Positions 1 through 6,214 of a DNA stretch of 9,598 nucleotides are shown in pieces. The DNA comes from CALMZN01 sp964443785 (GTDB lineage Bacteria > Patescibacteriota > Patescibacteriia > UBA1558 > GWA2-36-10), in the NCBI GenBank assembly GCA_964443785.1, contig CAYUER010000026.1, positions 1 through 9,598 on the forward strand, written 5' to 3'. The notes below the pieces were generated by a model, which had not been told where the DNA came from, did no database searches, and saw only the letters and a list, made by a program, of their open reading frames with translations. The translations under genes were made by a program, and so were the position numbers. Positions within the stretch are counted from its first letter, which is position 1. Every line of letters begins with the position of its first letter.

Positions 1-1
1 A

Positions 2-76
2 TGGTGACCCCACAGGGAATCGAACCCTGATTACCAGGTTGAGAACCTGATGTCCTAACCGTTAGACGATGGGGCC
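2..76 (-). tRNA. tRNA-Glu (anticodon CTC)
   Basis: Read on the minus strand this folds into a complete cloverleaf. It has a 7-bp acceptor stem (GGCCCCA with TGGGGTC, one G-T pair), a 4-bp D stem (GTCT/GGAC), a 5-bp anticodon stem (TCAGG/CCTGG, one T-G pair) with loop TTCTCAA, and a T arm CAGGG-TTCGATT-CCCTG. The anticodon CTC (plus-strand 41-43) reads GAG codons, so this is tRNA-Glu. The discriminator base is A and the terminal CCA is encoded (plus-strand 2-4). The gene lies downstream of murF on the same strand but has its own likely promoter. Confidence 0.96.
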
Positions 77-113
77 ATAAAAAATCTGCCACTATATTAC
101 TAAAACAATGGAT

Positions 114-142
114 ATTAAAACAAATAAAATCCCTAATGTCAA
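114..142 (-). promoter_or_regulatory. Predicted sigma70-type promoter of the tRNA-Glu gene
   Basis: On the minus strand a perfect -35 TTGACA (137-142) is separated by 17 bp from a -10 TTTAAT (114-119, 5 of 6 consensus). Initiation near 107 would give a leader of about 30 nt before the mature tRNA. The promoter lies in the murF-tRNA spacer, so the tRNA need not depend on read-through from the dcw operon. I see no convincing terminator hairpin between murF and this promoter. Confidence 0.7.
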
Positions 143-161
143 ATAATACTTTAAAAACTAA

Positions 162-1442
162 TTACTTTTTGACTGGACCAACTAAATAATCTACAGCTTC
201 CCAAGGCCTAGCCATTAATTCATAAACTATTTGCTCCATCTTCATACCACGCGAGCCCTTGACCAACACTACATCACCCTCTTTTAATCGCTCCTGCAAA
301 AACATACCTGTTTCAAAAGTCTTGGGAAAATGAAATATTTTATCCTCACTCATACCAGCCTCGACTGCACCACGCGCTATATCACGCGATCTCTCACCAA
401 CAACAAATAAATAATCCACCTTAAAATCTACAACCAATTGACCAACAGCTCGATGCTCACCTTCACTCTGAGCTCCCAACTCCAACATATCACCCAAGAC
501 TGCTATCTTTCTGCCACTACTAGGTAGCTGACTCAAAAGCTCTAGAGCTACCTTAGACGATTGCGGTGAAGAATTGTAGCTATCATCAATCAGCCAACTA
601 TTTTTGACGCCTGGCAATAATTTTGTCCTACCCAAGGCAGATTGATAATCTTGGATACTAGAGGCTGCTTCTACTAGATTCAAACCCATGACCAAAGCCA
701 CCGAACAAGCTGCTGCCGCTGCCATAGCATGCTGACTACCTAAAACATTTGGTAAAAATACCGGCATTTCAGTACCCTGATAATGCAGTTTAAAATTAGT
801 GCCATAAGTATTCTGTCTATACACAAAACGAACATTGGAAATACGGATATCACAATTATCACCATAACCAAAAATCTTGGTAGGTATTTTTTTAATTTGA
901 GCGATATTTTTTAGATAATTATCATCACCATTGACCACTACACAGTCATGGCTATCAAAATTATCAGTAATACTCATTTTTTCTTTGGCAATGTTGTCTA
1001 AAGAGCCGAAGTACTCAATATGACTATGACCTATGGCCGTGATGACAGCTATATCAGGCTTGGCCATGCTGGTCAAATATCTAATATCACCTGGGCGATC
1101 CGCTCCCATCTCCAAAACTAAAACTTGTGGATATTTTTTATCTTTAATCAACAATAATTGCCACGCTCGCCAAAATATTTTCAACCAAACAAAAATATTT
1201 TTACCTCCACTTTTTTCTAAACCTAAAACTGATAATGGCAAACCTAATTCTGTATTAAAATTTTTGGCATTTCTACCAACGCGATATTTATTTTTAAGAA
1301 CAGCAAAAATAGCCTCCTTGGCCGATGTTTTGCCCACACTACCAGTAATACCAATCACACGCGGATGATATTTGCGAATCACCGCTTTGACTAGGGGCTT
1401 TAATAGCCAAGAAATAAATTTTCTATATCTTCTTTTGTTCAT
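162..1442 (-). CDS. murF: MurF-type UDP-MurNAc-tripeptide--D-Ala-D-Ala ligase lacking the usual N-terminal domain
   Basis: MurF is the cytoplasmic ATP-dependent ligase that adds D-Ala-D-Ala to the UDP-MurNAc-tripeptide, the last soluble step of peptidoglycan precursor synthesis. The 426-residue product has the Mur-ligase P-loop GITGSVGKTS at residues 31-40, EMGADRPGD at 111-119, the MurF-like DDSYNSSP at 286-293, GDMLELG at 317-323 and VLVKGSRGMKME at 392-403. Canonical MurF has a substrate-binding domain of roughly 80-100 residues before the P-loop. Here only about 30 basic and hydrophobic residues precede it, which could form an amphipathic helix. The start ATG lies one base after the ftsI stop (TAA-T-ATG), so the two are probably translationally coupled. 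No Shine-Dalgarno is evident. The gene ends the dcw operon. The ligase fold is certain; the exact substrate is inferred from motifs and neighbours. Confidence 0.92.
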   Translation of the reverse strand: MNKRRYRKFISWLLKPLVKAVIRKYHPRVIGITGSVGKTSAKEAIFAVLKNKYRVGRNAKNFNTELGLPLSVLGLEKSGGKNIFVWLKIFWRAWQLLLIKDKKYPQVLVLEMGADRPGDIRYLTSMAKPDIAVITAIGHSHIEYFGSLDNIAKEKMSITDNFDSHDCVVVNGDDNYLKNIAQIKKIPTKIFGYGDNCDIRISNVRFVYRQNTYGTNFKLHYQGTEMPVFLPNVLGSQHAMAAAAACSVALVMGLNLVEAASSIQDYQSALGRTKLLPGVKNSWLIDDSYNSSPQSSKVALELLSQLPSSGRKIAVLGDMLELGAQSEGEHRAVGQLVVDFKVDYLFVVGERSRDIARGAVEAGMSEDKIFHFPKTFETGMFLQERLKEGDVVLVKGSRGMKMEQIVYELMARPWEAVDYLVGPVKK

Positions 1443-1443
1443 A

Positions 1444-3252
1444 TTAGCGTTCTGGTGGTATTTTATAATACTGTATTAAAAATTGGGCAATTTCGCCAAA
1501 TAAAGGAATGGCTGTGCCTTCAGAATATTGGGCTGTCTTCGGATTGTCAAGTTTGACCAGCAAAGTAAATTTAGGCTGGCTAGCAGGCGCAAAACCAATA
1601 AAACTATGGATAGTGACATTGGCATCATATTTTTTGGTGCCAATATTGGCCACTTGAGCTGTACCCGACTTACCAGCTACATAATAGCCGGGAACGCGAG
1701 CTTTGACAGCATGTTCGCCATCAACCACATTGACCAGCATAGCAGCTAGCTGCGAGGCCGTGCTAGGACTAATGACATTTTGCCTAACTATTTTAGATTC
1801 ATAGCTTTCTATCGTCTGATCATCATAGCGCAATTCTTTGACTATATACGGCTGCATTAGATTACCACGATTAGCCAAAACATTGAAGGCATTGATCATT
1901 TGCAGCGGAGTGACAGTCACACCCTGCCCATAGGAGGCAGTAGCTTTATAGATGTCACCTTTTTTTTCCAAAGAGCTGATATCACCCTTGGACTCTTGAC
2001 TCAATAAAATATCTGTAGTTTTGCCAAAACCAAAATTTTCCATATAGCGATGAAAAATTTTATTAGGAATATCGTGCGTAGCAAAAATGACACCAGTATT
2101 AATCGAAAAAGCTAAAACTTTTTTCATATCCGACCAGCCATATTGTTTATTACCAGCATTGCGAATGACTTGATTAAAAGCAAATTTGACCTCACCGGTG
2201 TCTTCGTAGCTAGTGTCAGGCGTGACTTTGTTTTCATTGATCGCTATTGCCAGACTAATGGCCTTCATGACTGAGCCAGGCTCATAATTTTGAAAAACTG
2301 CCAGATTATTATAGACATCTGGACTTTCCACTTTACCATAATCATTTGGATCAAAGCTAGGATAATCACACATGGCGCGAATAGCTCCGGTATTTGACTC
2401 CATCACAATCACTGTACCGCTGTCAGCCAAATGGTTCAAGACAGCCTTCTGCAGGGCCTGACAAGCCTTGTATTGGACAGTGTGGTCAATAGTGAGGACA
2501 ATGTCCAAACCCGGTCGAGCTTGACTCGCCTGACTATCAGCCAACAAAACACCACGTTGGTCACGCTCACCTTTGATCTTACCAGATATACCCGATAATT
2601 CATCATTAAAATAAGCTTCTAAACCATATTTTCCCTCGCGCTTGATGCCGTCATCAGCAAAACCCAGAAAACCTACTATATGAGCGCTAATATCTTTATC
2701 AGGATAAAAACGCAATACATTTTTTTTGAAAGTGACCCCCAATGATTCAAGGCTAGTCAATTTTTCTGTATTTTTGGGGTCATTATTTATTTCCTCAAAA
2801 ATTGCTTGCAACTCGTCTTTAATTTGTTTGACTTTTTCTTCGCTGACATTTTTGGCAATCAACTCATAGCGCCTATCAGTCCGCAAAGCTTTTTCTTTGA
2901 TGACATTAATATCAATTTCTAAATTTTTACCCAAAATATCAGCAATGTTTTGAGGACGAGTGATCAATTTTGGATCCAAAGCTACTTCATAATAAATCTT
3001 ATTGACCGCTAAAGGATAAAAACCATCACTGGCATCTTGACTAGCCAAAGCAAAAATCCTACCTCTTTCGGGCGCCAGTTCCTCCTCTACCACCCGCTGT
3101 CCCAAGCCAAGCTGCCAATAATAATCATGCTTGATGATTTGTAAATAAAATAAACGACCAATGATTACTAAAATAAATAAAAAAATCAGCCCCTGCAAAA
3201 TATTGATTCGAAAAGCAACTAAATGCTCTTGATTATTACGGCTGATATTCAT
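1444..3252 (-). CDS. ftsI: FtsI/PBP2-type class B penicillin-binding protein (septal D,D-transpeptidase)
   Basis: This monofunctional transpeptidase cross-links septal peptidoglycan outside the membrane. The 602-residue protein has a short cytoplasmic N-terminus and one membrane anchor at about residues 14-39. A PBP-dimer-type region follows (GRIFAL at 64-69 and onward). The transpeptidase domain carries all three catalytic motifs: SVMK at 327-330 with nucleophile Ser327, SIN at 383-385, and KSGT at 528-531. Length is normal for a class B PBP and nothing catalytic is missing. No PASTA repeats are visible at the C-terminus, which ends soon after the catalytic domain. The start ATG is supported by AGGTGG placed 8 nt upstream, the clearest ribosome binding site in the window. 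It lies between an FtsL-like gene, a likely divisome partner, and murF. A SpoVD- or elongation-type role is possible, but the dcw position favours division. Confidence 0.93.
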   Translation of the reverse strand: MNISRNNQEHLVAFRINILQGLIFLFILVIIGRLFYLQIIKHDYYWQLGLGQRVVEEELAPERGRIFALASQDASDGFYPLAVNKIYYEVALDPKLITRPQNIADILGKNLEIDINVIKEKALRTDRRYELIAKNVSEEKVKQIKDELQAIFEEINNDPKNTEKLTSLESLGVTFKKNVLRFYPDKDISAHIVGFLGFADDGIKREGKYGLEAYFNDELSGISGKIKGERDQRGVLLADSQASQARPGLDIVLTIDHTVQYKACQALQKAVLNHLADSGTVIVMESNTGAIRAMCDYPSFDPNDYGKVESPDVYNNLAVFQNYEPGSVMKAISLAIAINENKVTPDTSYEDTGEVKFAFNQVIRNAGNKQYGWSDMKKVLAFSINTGVIFATHDIPNKIFHRYMENFGFGKTTDILLSQESKGDISSLEKKGDIYKATASYGQGVTVTPLQMINAFNVLANRGNLMQPYIVKELRYDDQTIESYESKIVRQNVISPSTASQLAAMLVNVVDGEHAVKARVPGYYVAGKSGTAQVANIGTKKYDANVTIHSFIGFAPASQPKFTLLVKLDNPKTAQYSEGTAIPLFGEIAQFLIQYYKIPPER

Positions 3253-3260
3253 AACCTAGG

Positions 3261-3266
3261 CCACCT
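3261..3266 (-). promoter_or_regulatory. Shine-Dalgarno site of ftsI
   Basis: The minus strand reads AGGTGG, with 8 nt before the ftsI ATG, and sits between the ftsL-like stop codon (3273-3275) and the start. It supports the start chosen for ftsI. It stands out because most other starts in this window have no recognisable Shine-Dalgarno. Confidence 0.65.
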
Positions 3267-3272
3267 GAGGGC

Positions 3273-3596
3273 TTACTTTAAGGCCACTTTGTCTACAGCA
3301 GCACTTAAATATATTATATTAGCATTATCAACTTTGACCAAGTTTAACCTCTGGCTCTCCTGCTCTACTCGCTCAATAGACTGCAATACACCTAGCTCAG
3401 CATTTAATAAACGCAATTCATCTTCGTTGAGGCGAATTTTTTCAGTCACTTCACTACGCTTGAGATTTTGTGCATTGCTATAATTGGTCAAAAAAAGACT
3501 AGTCATCCAAAAAATGATAGTCAAAATAAGAAACAAATGGCTAAATTTTTGCATGTTATCCAAAATTGATAATTTGTTTGTTTGGCGATAAGACAT
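3273..3596 (-). CDS. ftsL: FtsL/DivIC-like septum formation protein
   Basis: This 107-residue bitopic membrane protein lies between rsmH and ftsI, the classical ftsL position. Residues about 18-38 form one hydrophobic helix. They are followed by a charged heptad-like region (about 45-85, rich in Glu, Leu, Arg and Gln), typical of the periplasmic coiled coil by which FtsL/DivIC proteins bind the FtsQ/DivIB and FtsI-FtsW divisome complex. FtsL diverges too fast for residue motifs to prove identity, so the call rests on topology and position. The ATG at 3596 was chosen because it falls 13 bp after the rsmH stop. The same frame stays open to an ATG at 3677, but that would add an unlikely extension inside the rsmH C-terminus. 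An internal ATG at 3554 is also possible. No Shine-Dalgarno is visible before any of them. Confidence 0.75.
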   Translation of the reverse strand: MSYRQTNKLSILDNMQKFSHLFLILTIIFWMTSLFLTNYSNAQNLKRSEVTEKIRLNEDELRLLNAELGVLQSIERVEQESQRLNLVKVDNANIIYLSAAVDKVALK

Positions 3597-3609
3597 ATTT
3601 ATTTTTATT

Positions 3610-4575
3610 TTAAATTTTTCTAGCAACACGTAATAAAGCACTACGGCTACGGGGATTAATTTTAATCTCTTGCTCACTAGCTTTGATGGCCTTTTTGGTC
3701 ACCAGCTCCAAAATAGCTGGATGATCACAGGTGCAAATAGGTGAGTCGGGCGGGCACTGGCACTGACCAGTTTGCTCTTTGAAATAATTTTTGACTATCC
3801 TATCTTCTAGCGAATGGAAGCTGACCACTGCCAGATGCCCGCCCGGAGCCAAGATGTCAACTGCCTGTGGCAAAGCTAATTGTAAATTTGCTAATTCTTG
3901 ATTGACCTCGAGACGCAAAGCCTGAAACACTTTAGTCAAAGGATGACGCTTGAAACGAGGTAAATCTTTTTCTTTTATATTCAATATGCCGAGTATGACG
4001 GAGACAAGCATGGAAGTTTTGACAAATTTTTGTTTTTGTTTATCCTTTTGTCGCCAAGCTACTAAGCCGGCGGCAATTTTTTTGGCCTTCACTTCTTCGC
4101 CATACTCGCGCAATATTTTTTCAATTGTTTTCTCTGGGTAAGTAAGGATAATGTCCGAAGCGGTGATGTGCTGGTGCTTGGTATCAAAACGCATATCAAG
4201 GTCGGCTTCATCTTTAAAAGAAAAACCTCTCTGCGCTTTATCCAATTGATCAGAGGAAAGACCAAGATCAAATACTATCCCAGAAATTTTACCTATTTTT
4301 TTGCGGTTTTTTTCAACCGCATCTTTTAAATGTGCGAAATTATCATTGACAATAATCAAACGATCCTTGTATTTTTGCAATTTTTGACTAACATGTTTAA
4401 TCGCTCTGTCATCCAGCTCAAAAGCCAAAACTTTACCCTGTGGTCCATTTTGAGCCAATAAGCTTTCAGTATAACCACCGCCTCCCAAGGTACAGTCAAT
4501 AAAATTCTGATTCTTTTGTGGCTGAATATTCTTTATGACCTCAGTCAGTAGGACGCTGCGATGCTGATAATCCAT
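3610..4575 (-). CDS. rsmH: RsmH (MraW), 16S rRNA (cytosine-N4) methyltransferase
   Basis: RsmH uses S-adenosylmethionine to N4-methylate C1402 (E. coli numbering) in the decoding centre of 16S rRNA. The 321-residue product has normal family length. It shows the SAM-binding glycine loop DCTLGGGGYTESLL (27-40), FDLGLSSDQLDKAQRGFSF (102-120), HPLTKVFQALRLEVN (211-225), the signature FHSLEDR (253-259) and the C-terminal NPRSRSALLRVARK. Four cysteines, 272, 274, 281 and 283, lie in a CxCPP...CxC pattern common in this family. The start ATG follows the mraZ stop by one base (TAA-T-ATG), suggesting coupled translation. A weak AGGT lies inside the mraZ end. It is the second gene of the operon, after mraZ, as in most bacteria. 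Confidence 0.97.
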   Translation of the reverse strand: MDYQHRSVLLTEVIKNIQPQKNQNFIDCTLGGGGYTESLLAQNGPQGKVLAFELDDRAIKHVSQKLQKYKDRLIIVNDNFAHLKDAVEKNRKKIGKISGIVFDLGLSSDQLDKAQRGFSFKDEADLDMRFDTKHQHITASDIILTYPEKTIEKILREYGEEVKAKKIAAGLVAWRQKDKQKQKFVKTSMLVSVILGILNIKEKDLPRFKRHPLTKVFQALRLEVNQELANLQLALPQAVDILAPGGHLAVVSFHSLEDRIVKNYFKEQTGQCQCPPDSPICTCDHPAILELVTKKAIKASEQEIKINPRSRSALLRVARKI

Positions 4576-4576
4576 A

Positions 4577-5008
4577 TTAGATACCTAAGTCGACTAAGCC
4601 TTCAGAAATTTGATTACTTTCTTTTTCAGAAACTCTTTGATATTTGGCCCAAGCCTTTTCATCCCAGACTTCTAGACGGTTGTACAAACCAGCCAAAACT
4701 ACTTGTTTATTGAGCTCAGCAAATTGTTTCAAATAGTCAGGTAAGATGATGCGGCCCTGCTTGTCCAGCAAAACATCCATGGCTCCAGCCAACATCATAC
4801 GGGAAAAAGCACGAGATTTAGCCTGTGAGATTGGTAAATTGGCCAGCTTATCAACCAGCTTTTGCCACTCTTTGGCTGTATAAATAAAAAGACAATTATC
4901 CAAACCCTTGGTAATAACGGCCCCATCAGTAAAAAACTTTCGAAATTTGCTAGGAATAGCTAATCGATTCTTGTCATCTAAATTGTACTTGTATTCACCG
5001 ATGAACAT
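4577..5008 (-). CDS. mraZ: MraZ transcriptional regulator of the dcw cluster
   Basis: MraZ is a DNA-binding protein of the AbrB/SpoVT fold that binds direct repeats at its own promoter and controls the division/cell-wall operon. The 143-residue product is of standard length. It has the duplicated signature, DDKNRLAIP at 11-19 and DKQGRIILP at 82-90, each with the Asp/Lys-Arg-Pro pattern of a half-domain. It is the first gene of the minus-strand operon, with a strong promoter and a two-repeat operator just upstream. The ATG at 5008 gives the expected MFIGEYxYxLDxKxRLxIP beginning, so the start is secure although no Shine-Dalgarno is present. A perfect DnaA-box 9-mer lies in the leader about 11 bp before the start codon. 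Confidence 0.97.
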   Translation of the reverse strand: MFIGEYKYNLDDKNRLAIPSKFRKFFTDGAVITKGLDNCLFIYTAKEWQKLVDKLANLPISQAKSRAFSRMMLAGAMDVLLDKQGRIILPDYLKQFAELNKQVVLAGLYNRLEVWDEKAWAKYQRVSEKESNQISEGLVDLGI

Positions 5009-5019
5009 TTCAGCTAAAG

Positions 5020-5028
5020 TTATCCACA
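5020..5028 (+). promoter_or_regulatory. Candidate DnaA box in the mraZ leader
   Basis: The sequence TTATCCACA is an exact match to the high-affinity DnaA box consensus TTATNCACA. It lies between the MraZ operator and the mraZ start codon, inside the predicted transcript. A second exact copy in the same orientation is 106 bp away. DnaA binding is inferred from sequence only. Confidence 0.5.
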
Positions 5029-5046
5029 GTCTAAATAATTAATCCC

Positions 5047-5064
5047 CCACTTTTCACCACTTTT
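5047..5064 (-). promoter_or_regulatory. MraZ operator: two 10-bp-spaced direct repeats
   Basis: On the minus strand AAAAGTGG occurs twice with a 10-bp period (plus strand CCACTTTT at 5047-5054 and 5057-5064). MraZ is known to bind GTGG-containing repeats at about one-helical-turn spacing upstream of mraZ. The array sits between the predicted transcription start (about 5073) and the start codon, where binding could repress initiation or early elongation. Only two clear repeats are visible. Confidence 0.75.
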
Positions 5065-5079
5065 ATGTCTGTTAAATAC

Positions 5080-5109
5080 ATTATACTCCACCAAGGCCTT
5101 TTTAGTCAA
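5080..5109 (-). promoter_or_regulatory. Sigma70-type promoter of the mraZ/dcw operon
   Basis: On the minus strand the -35 is TTGACT (5104-5109, 5 of 6) and the -10 is a perfect TATAAT (5080-5085), separated by 18 bp. Initiation is expected near 5073, giving a leader of about 65 nt that includes the MraZ repeats and a DnaA-box sequence. The -35 lies one base past the T-tract of the terminator of the upstream gene, so terminator and promoter are packed without spare DNA. Confidence 0.85.
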
Positions 5110-5122
5110 TAAAAAAAGGCCT
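5094..5122. repeat. Inverted repeat overlapping the mraZ -35 and the upstream terminator
   Basis: AGGCCTTTTT (5094-5103) and AAAAAGGCCT (5113-5122) are perfect 10-bp inverted arms around a 9-nt loop that holds the mraZ -35. The right arm shares bases with the 3' arm of the adjacent terminator hairpin (5119-5143), so the two RNA hairpins cannot form together. On the minus strand this hairpin is not followed by a T-run, so it is not itself a standard terminator there. It could be an alternative RNA fold or a protein-binding palindrome. Confidence 0.5.
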
Positions 5123-5143
5123 AATTTATCCACAGAATTAGGC
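5111..5143 (-). terminator. Intrinsic terminator after the TsaB-like gene
   Basis: Read on the minus strand, GCCTAATT pairs perfectly with AATTAGGC (plus 5136-5143 and 5119-5126) around a 9-nt loop. One C and seven T follow (5117-5111). It lies 33 bp past the stop of the TsaB-like gene and separates that transcript from the mraZ promoter. The loop contains a DnaA-box 9-mer. Confidence 0.85.
5126..5134 (+). promoter_or_regulatory. Candidate DnaA box upstream of the mraZ promoter
   Basis: This is a second exact TTATCCACA, in the same orientation as the copy at 5020-5028. It lies upstream of the mraZ -35, within the loop and inner stem of the terminator. Together the two boxes bracket the promoter. 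Confidence 0.5.
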
Positions 5144-5176
5144 TTTATTACAACACGAATTACTAAAAAATGTATT

Positions 5177-5605
5177 TTACTTTATGATCTCAAATTTATT
5201 CTTTTTTTGACTAATAGTAATCTCTGGTTCGCGATCATAGACCACTTTTAGGGGTTTAAACTTTTTTATTTTAGCCAACTTGGCCATAATCTTTGACCAA
5301 GATTCTTCTATTTCCCCTTGAAAACTATAATCAGCATAAACTGTGGCGTTATTTTGCCAAGCTAGGGCATTGATCATAGCAGTCGTGACTTTGACTTGAG
5401 TCAAGGAGCCCGCTTGAAAAAGTAATACAAAAGATTTAATTTGTTTGAGACTTATTTTATTTTTCTTTAACAAAAAAAAGAGTTTATGCAAAACCTGATC
5501 CTTATCAAATTCCAGCCCAAAAGCTAAGCGATAGATAACTTTATTATTTTTTACCAGCCACCACTGTGCCTTCTGCCTGTTTATAATGTTTAAAACTAAT
5601 ATCAT
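5177..5605 (-). CDS. Short, degenerate TsaB/YeaZ-like protein
   Basis: This is a 142-residue protein resembling the first part of TsaB (YeaZ), the partner of TsaD in threonylcarbamoyl-adenosine (t6A) tRNA modification. The N-terminal MILVLNIINR aligns by eye with the TsaB start MILAIDTST. QAGSLTQVKVTTAMINALAW at 64-83 mirrors the GPGSFTGLRVG...AKGLAW signature of the family. The usual Asp-Thr near the N-terminus and the GPG glycines are altered, and the protein is much shorter than typical TsaB (about 220 residues). It may be a divergent TsaB or a derived protein with another role. The ATG at 5605 overlaps the upstream regulator gene by 62 bp. I keep it because the TsaB-like N-terminus begins there. 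An intrinsic terminator follows. Function is inferred from weak similarity only. Confidence 0.55.
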   Translation of the reverse strand: MILVLNIINRQKAQWWLVKNNKVIYRLAFGLEFDKDQVLHKLFFLLKKNKISLKQIKSFVLLFQAGSLTQVKVTTAMINALAWQNNATVYADYSFQGEIEESWSKIMAKLAKIKKFKPLKVVYDREPEITISQKKNKFEIIK

Positions 5606-6182
5606 CTAGATAATTTTTACCAATTTCTTTGGAAATCTTGTCGACCACTACAATACGACTGTGCGCAAAAATATCATAAATAAACTTATCAACTATTGAT
5701 AAGCGATAAATATAATCCTGAGGTGTCAAAAAGGTCACTCGCAACTCATGTGGTAAACCCTGGGCAATTTTTTTCAAATATTTATCCAGCTCTACTTTAC
5801 GCACTTTACCGACAATCAATACATCGGTCAAGGTCGGGGCTTTGGTAAGCATGCCGGTAAAAACCAAGAGCTTCAGGCCGTTGACCTTGGACATCTTGTC
5901 CGCAAAAAACATATCATCAATAGTAGTAGCCTTGAGAATCAAATTTTTAATCTCCAAAAATAAAGGAAAATCTTGATTAACTTCATAAAATTTCTTGCCG
6001 TCCTCCTCTATCGACTTGAGAAAACCAAAAGACTCCAGATTGTCGAGCTCTCGACGAATGGAATTGAGCTGCAAATCCAAACGCCTAGAAAGCTCCCGAA
6101 TAAAAAACTTTTCCTGTGCATTGATACAGAAAAATTTCAAAATCTTAGTGCGGGTCTCTGAGCCAAAAATTTGTTCAAGCAT
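5544..6182 (-). CDS. Winged-helix regulator with a degenerate nucleotidyltransferase-like C-terminal half
   Basis: Residues about 1-70 look like an ArsR/MarR-type winged helix: an opening helix (ETRTKILKFF), a helix-turn-helix (about 27-49, IRELSRRLDLQLNSIRRELDNLE), then a wing with GFLKSIEEDGKKFYEVN. Residues about 100-180 resemble a MNT-type nucleotidyltransferase (GLKLLVFTGML...TDVLIVGKV...LDKYLKKI). The catalytic GS...DxD pattern is not intact; TG (109-110) and TD (119-120) stand at those places. The protein is therefore likely a DNA-binding regulator with a non-catalytic ligand or protein-binding domain. It is transcribed leftward from a 53-bp promoter region shared with the divergent 699-residue membrane protein, which makes that gene and its own operon plausible targets. 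Its end overlaps the TsaB-like gene by 62 bp. Target and ligand are unknown. Confidence 0.75.
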   Translation of the reverse strand: MLEQIFGSETRTKILKFFCINAQEKFFIRELSRRLDLQLNSIRRELDNLESFGFLKSIEEDGKKFYEVNQDFPLFLEIKNLILKATTIDDMFFADKMSKVNGLKLLVFTGMLTKAPTLTDVLIVGKVRKVELDKYLKKIAQGLPHELRVTFLTPQDYIYRLSIVDKFIYDIFAHSRIVVVDKISKEIGKNYLDDISFKHYKQAEGTVVAGKK

Positions 6183-6185
6183 AAA

Positions 6186-6214
6186 TTTACTAATCGGGTC
6201 AAATATAGTATAAT
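6186..6214 (+). promoter_or_regulatory. Rightward promoter of the PP2C-like/propeller gene
   Basis: TTTACT (6186-6191, 4 of 6) is followed after 17 bp by a perfect TATAAT (6209-6214). Initiation near 6221 would leave a leader of only about 15 nt before the ATG at 6236, with no Shine-Dalgarno. The -10 overlaps that of the leftward promoter by four bases. Confidence 0.72.

Noticed and set aside
1126..1134. Possible third DnaA box (TGTGGATAT)
   Set aside because: It differs from the consensus TGTGGATAA in the last base and lies inside the murF coding sequence, away from the two exact copies.
1033..1368. Open frame of 111 codons on the plus strand
   Set aside because: It lies wholly inside murF on the opposite strand, has no ribosome binding site or recognisable domain, and murF is well supported by motifs.
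3597..3677. Longer start for the ftsL-like gene at 3677
   Set aside because: It would add 27 residues that mostly overlap the conserved end of rsmH in another frame. The ATG at 3596 fits the usual FtsL layout of a short cytoplasmic tail before the membrane helix.
5020..5028. GTGG within the mraZ leader as a third MraZ repeat
   Set aside because: Its GTGG is out of the 10-bp phase of the two AAAAGTGG repeats and lacks the A-rich flank. It fits the DnaA box better.
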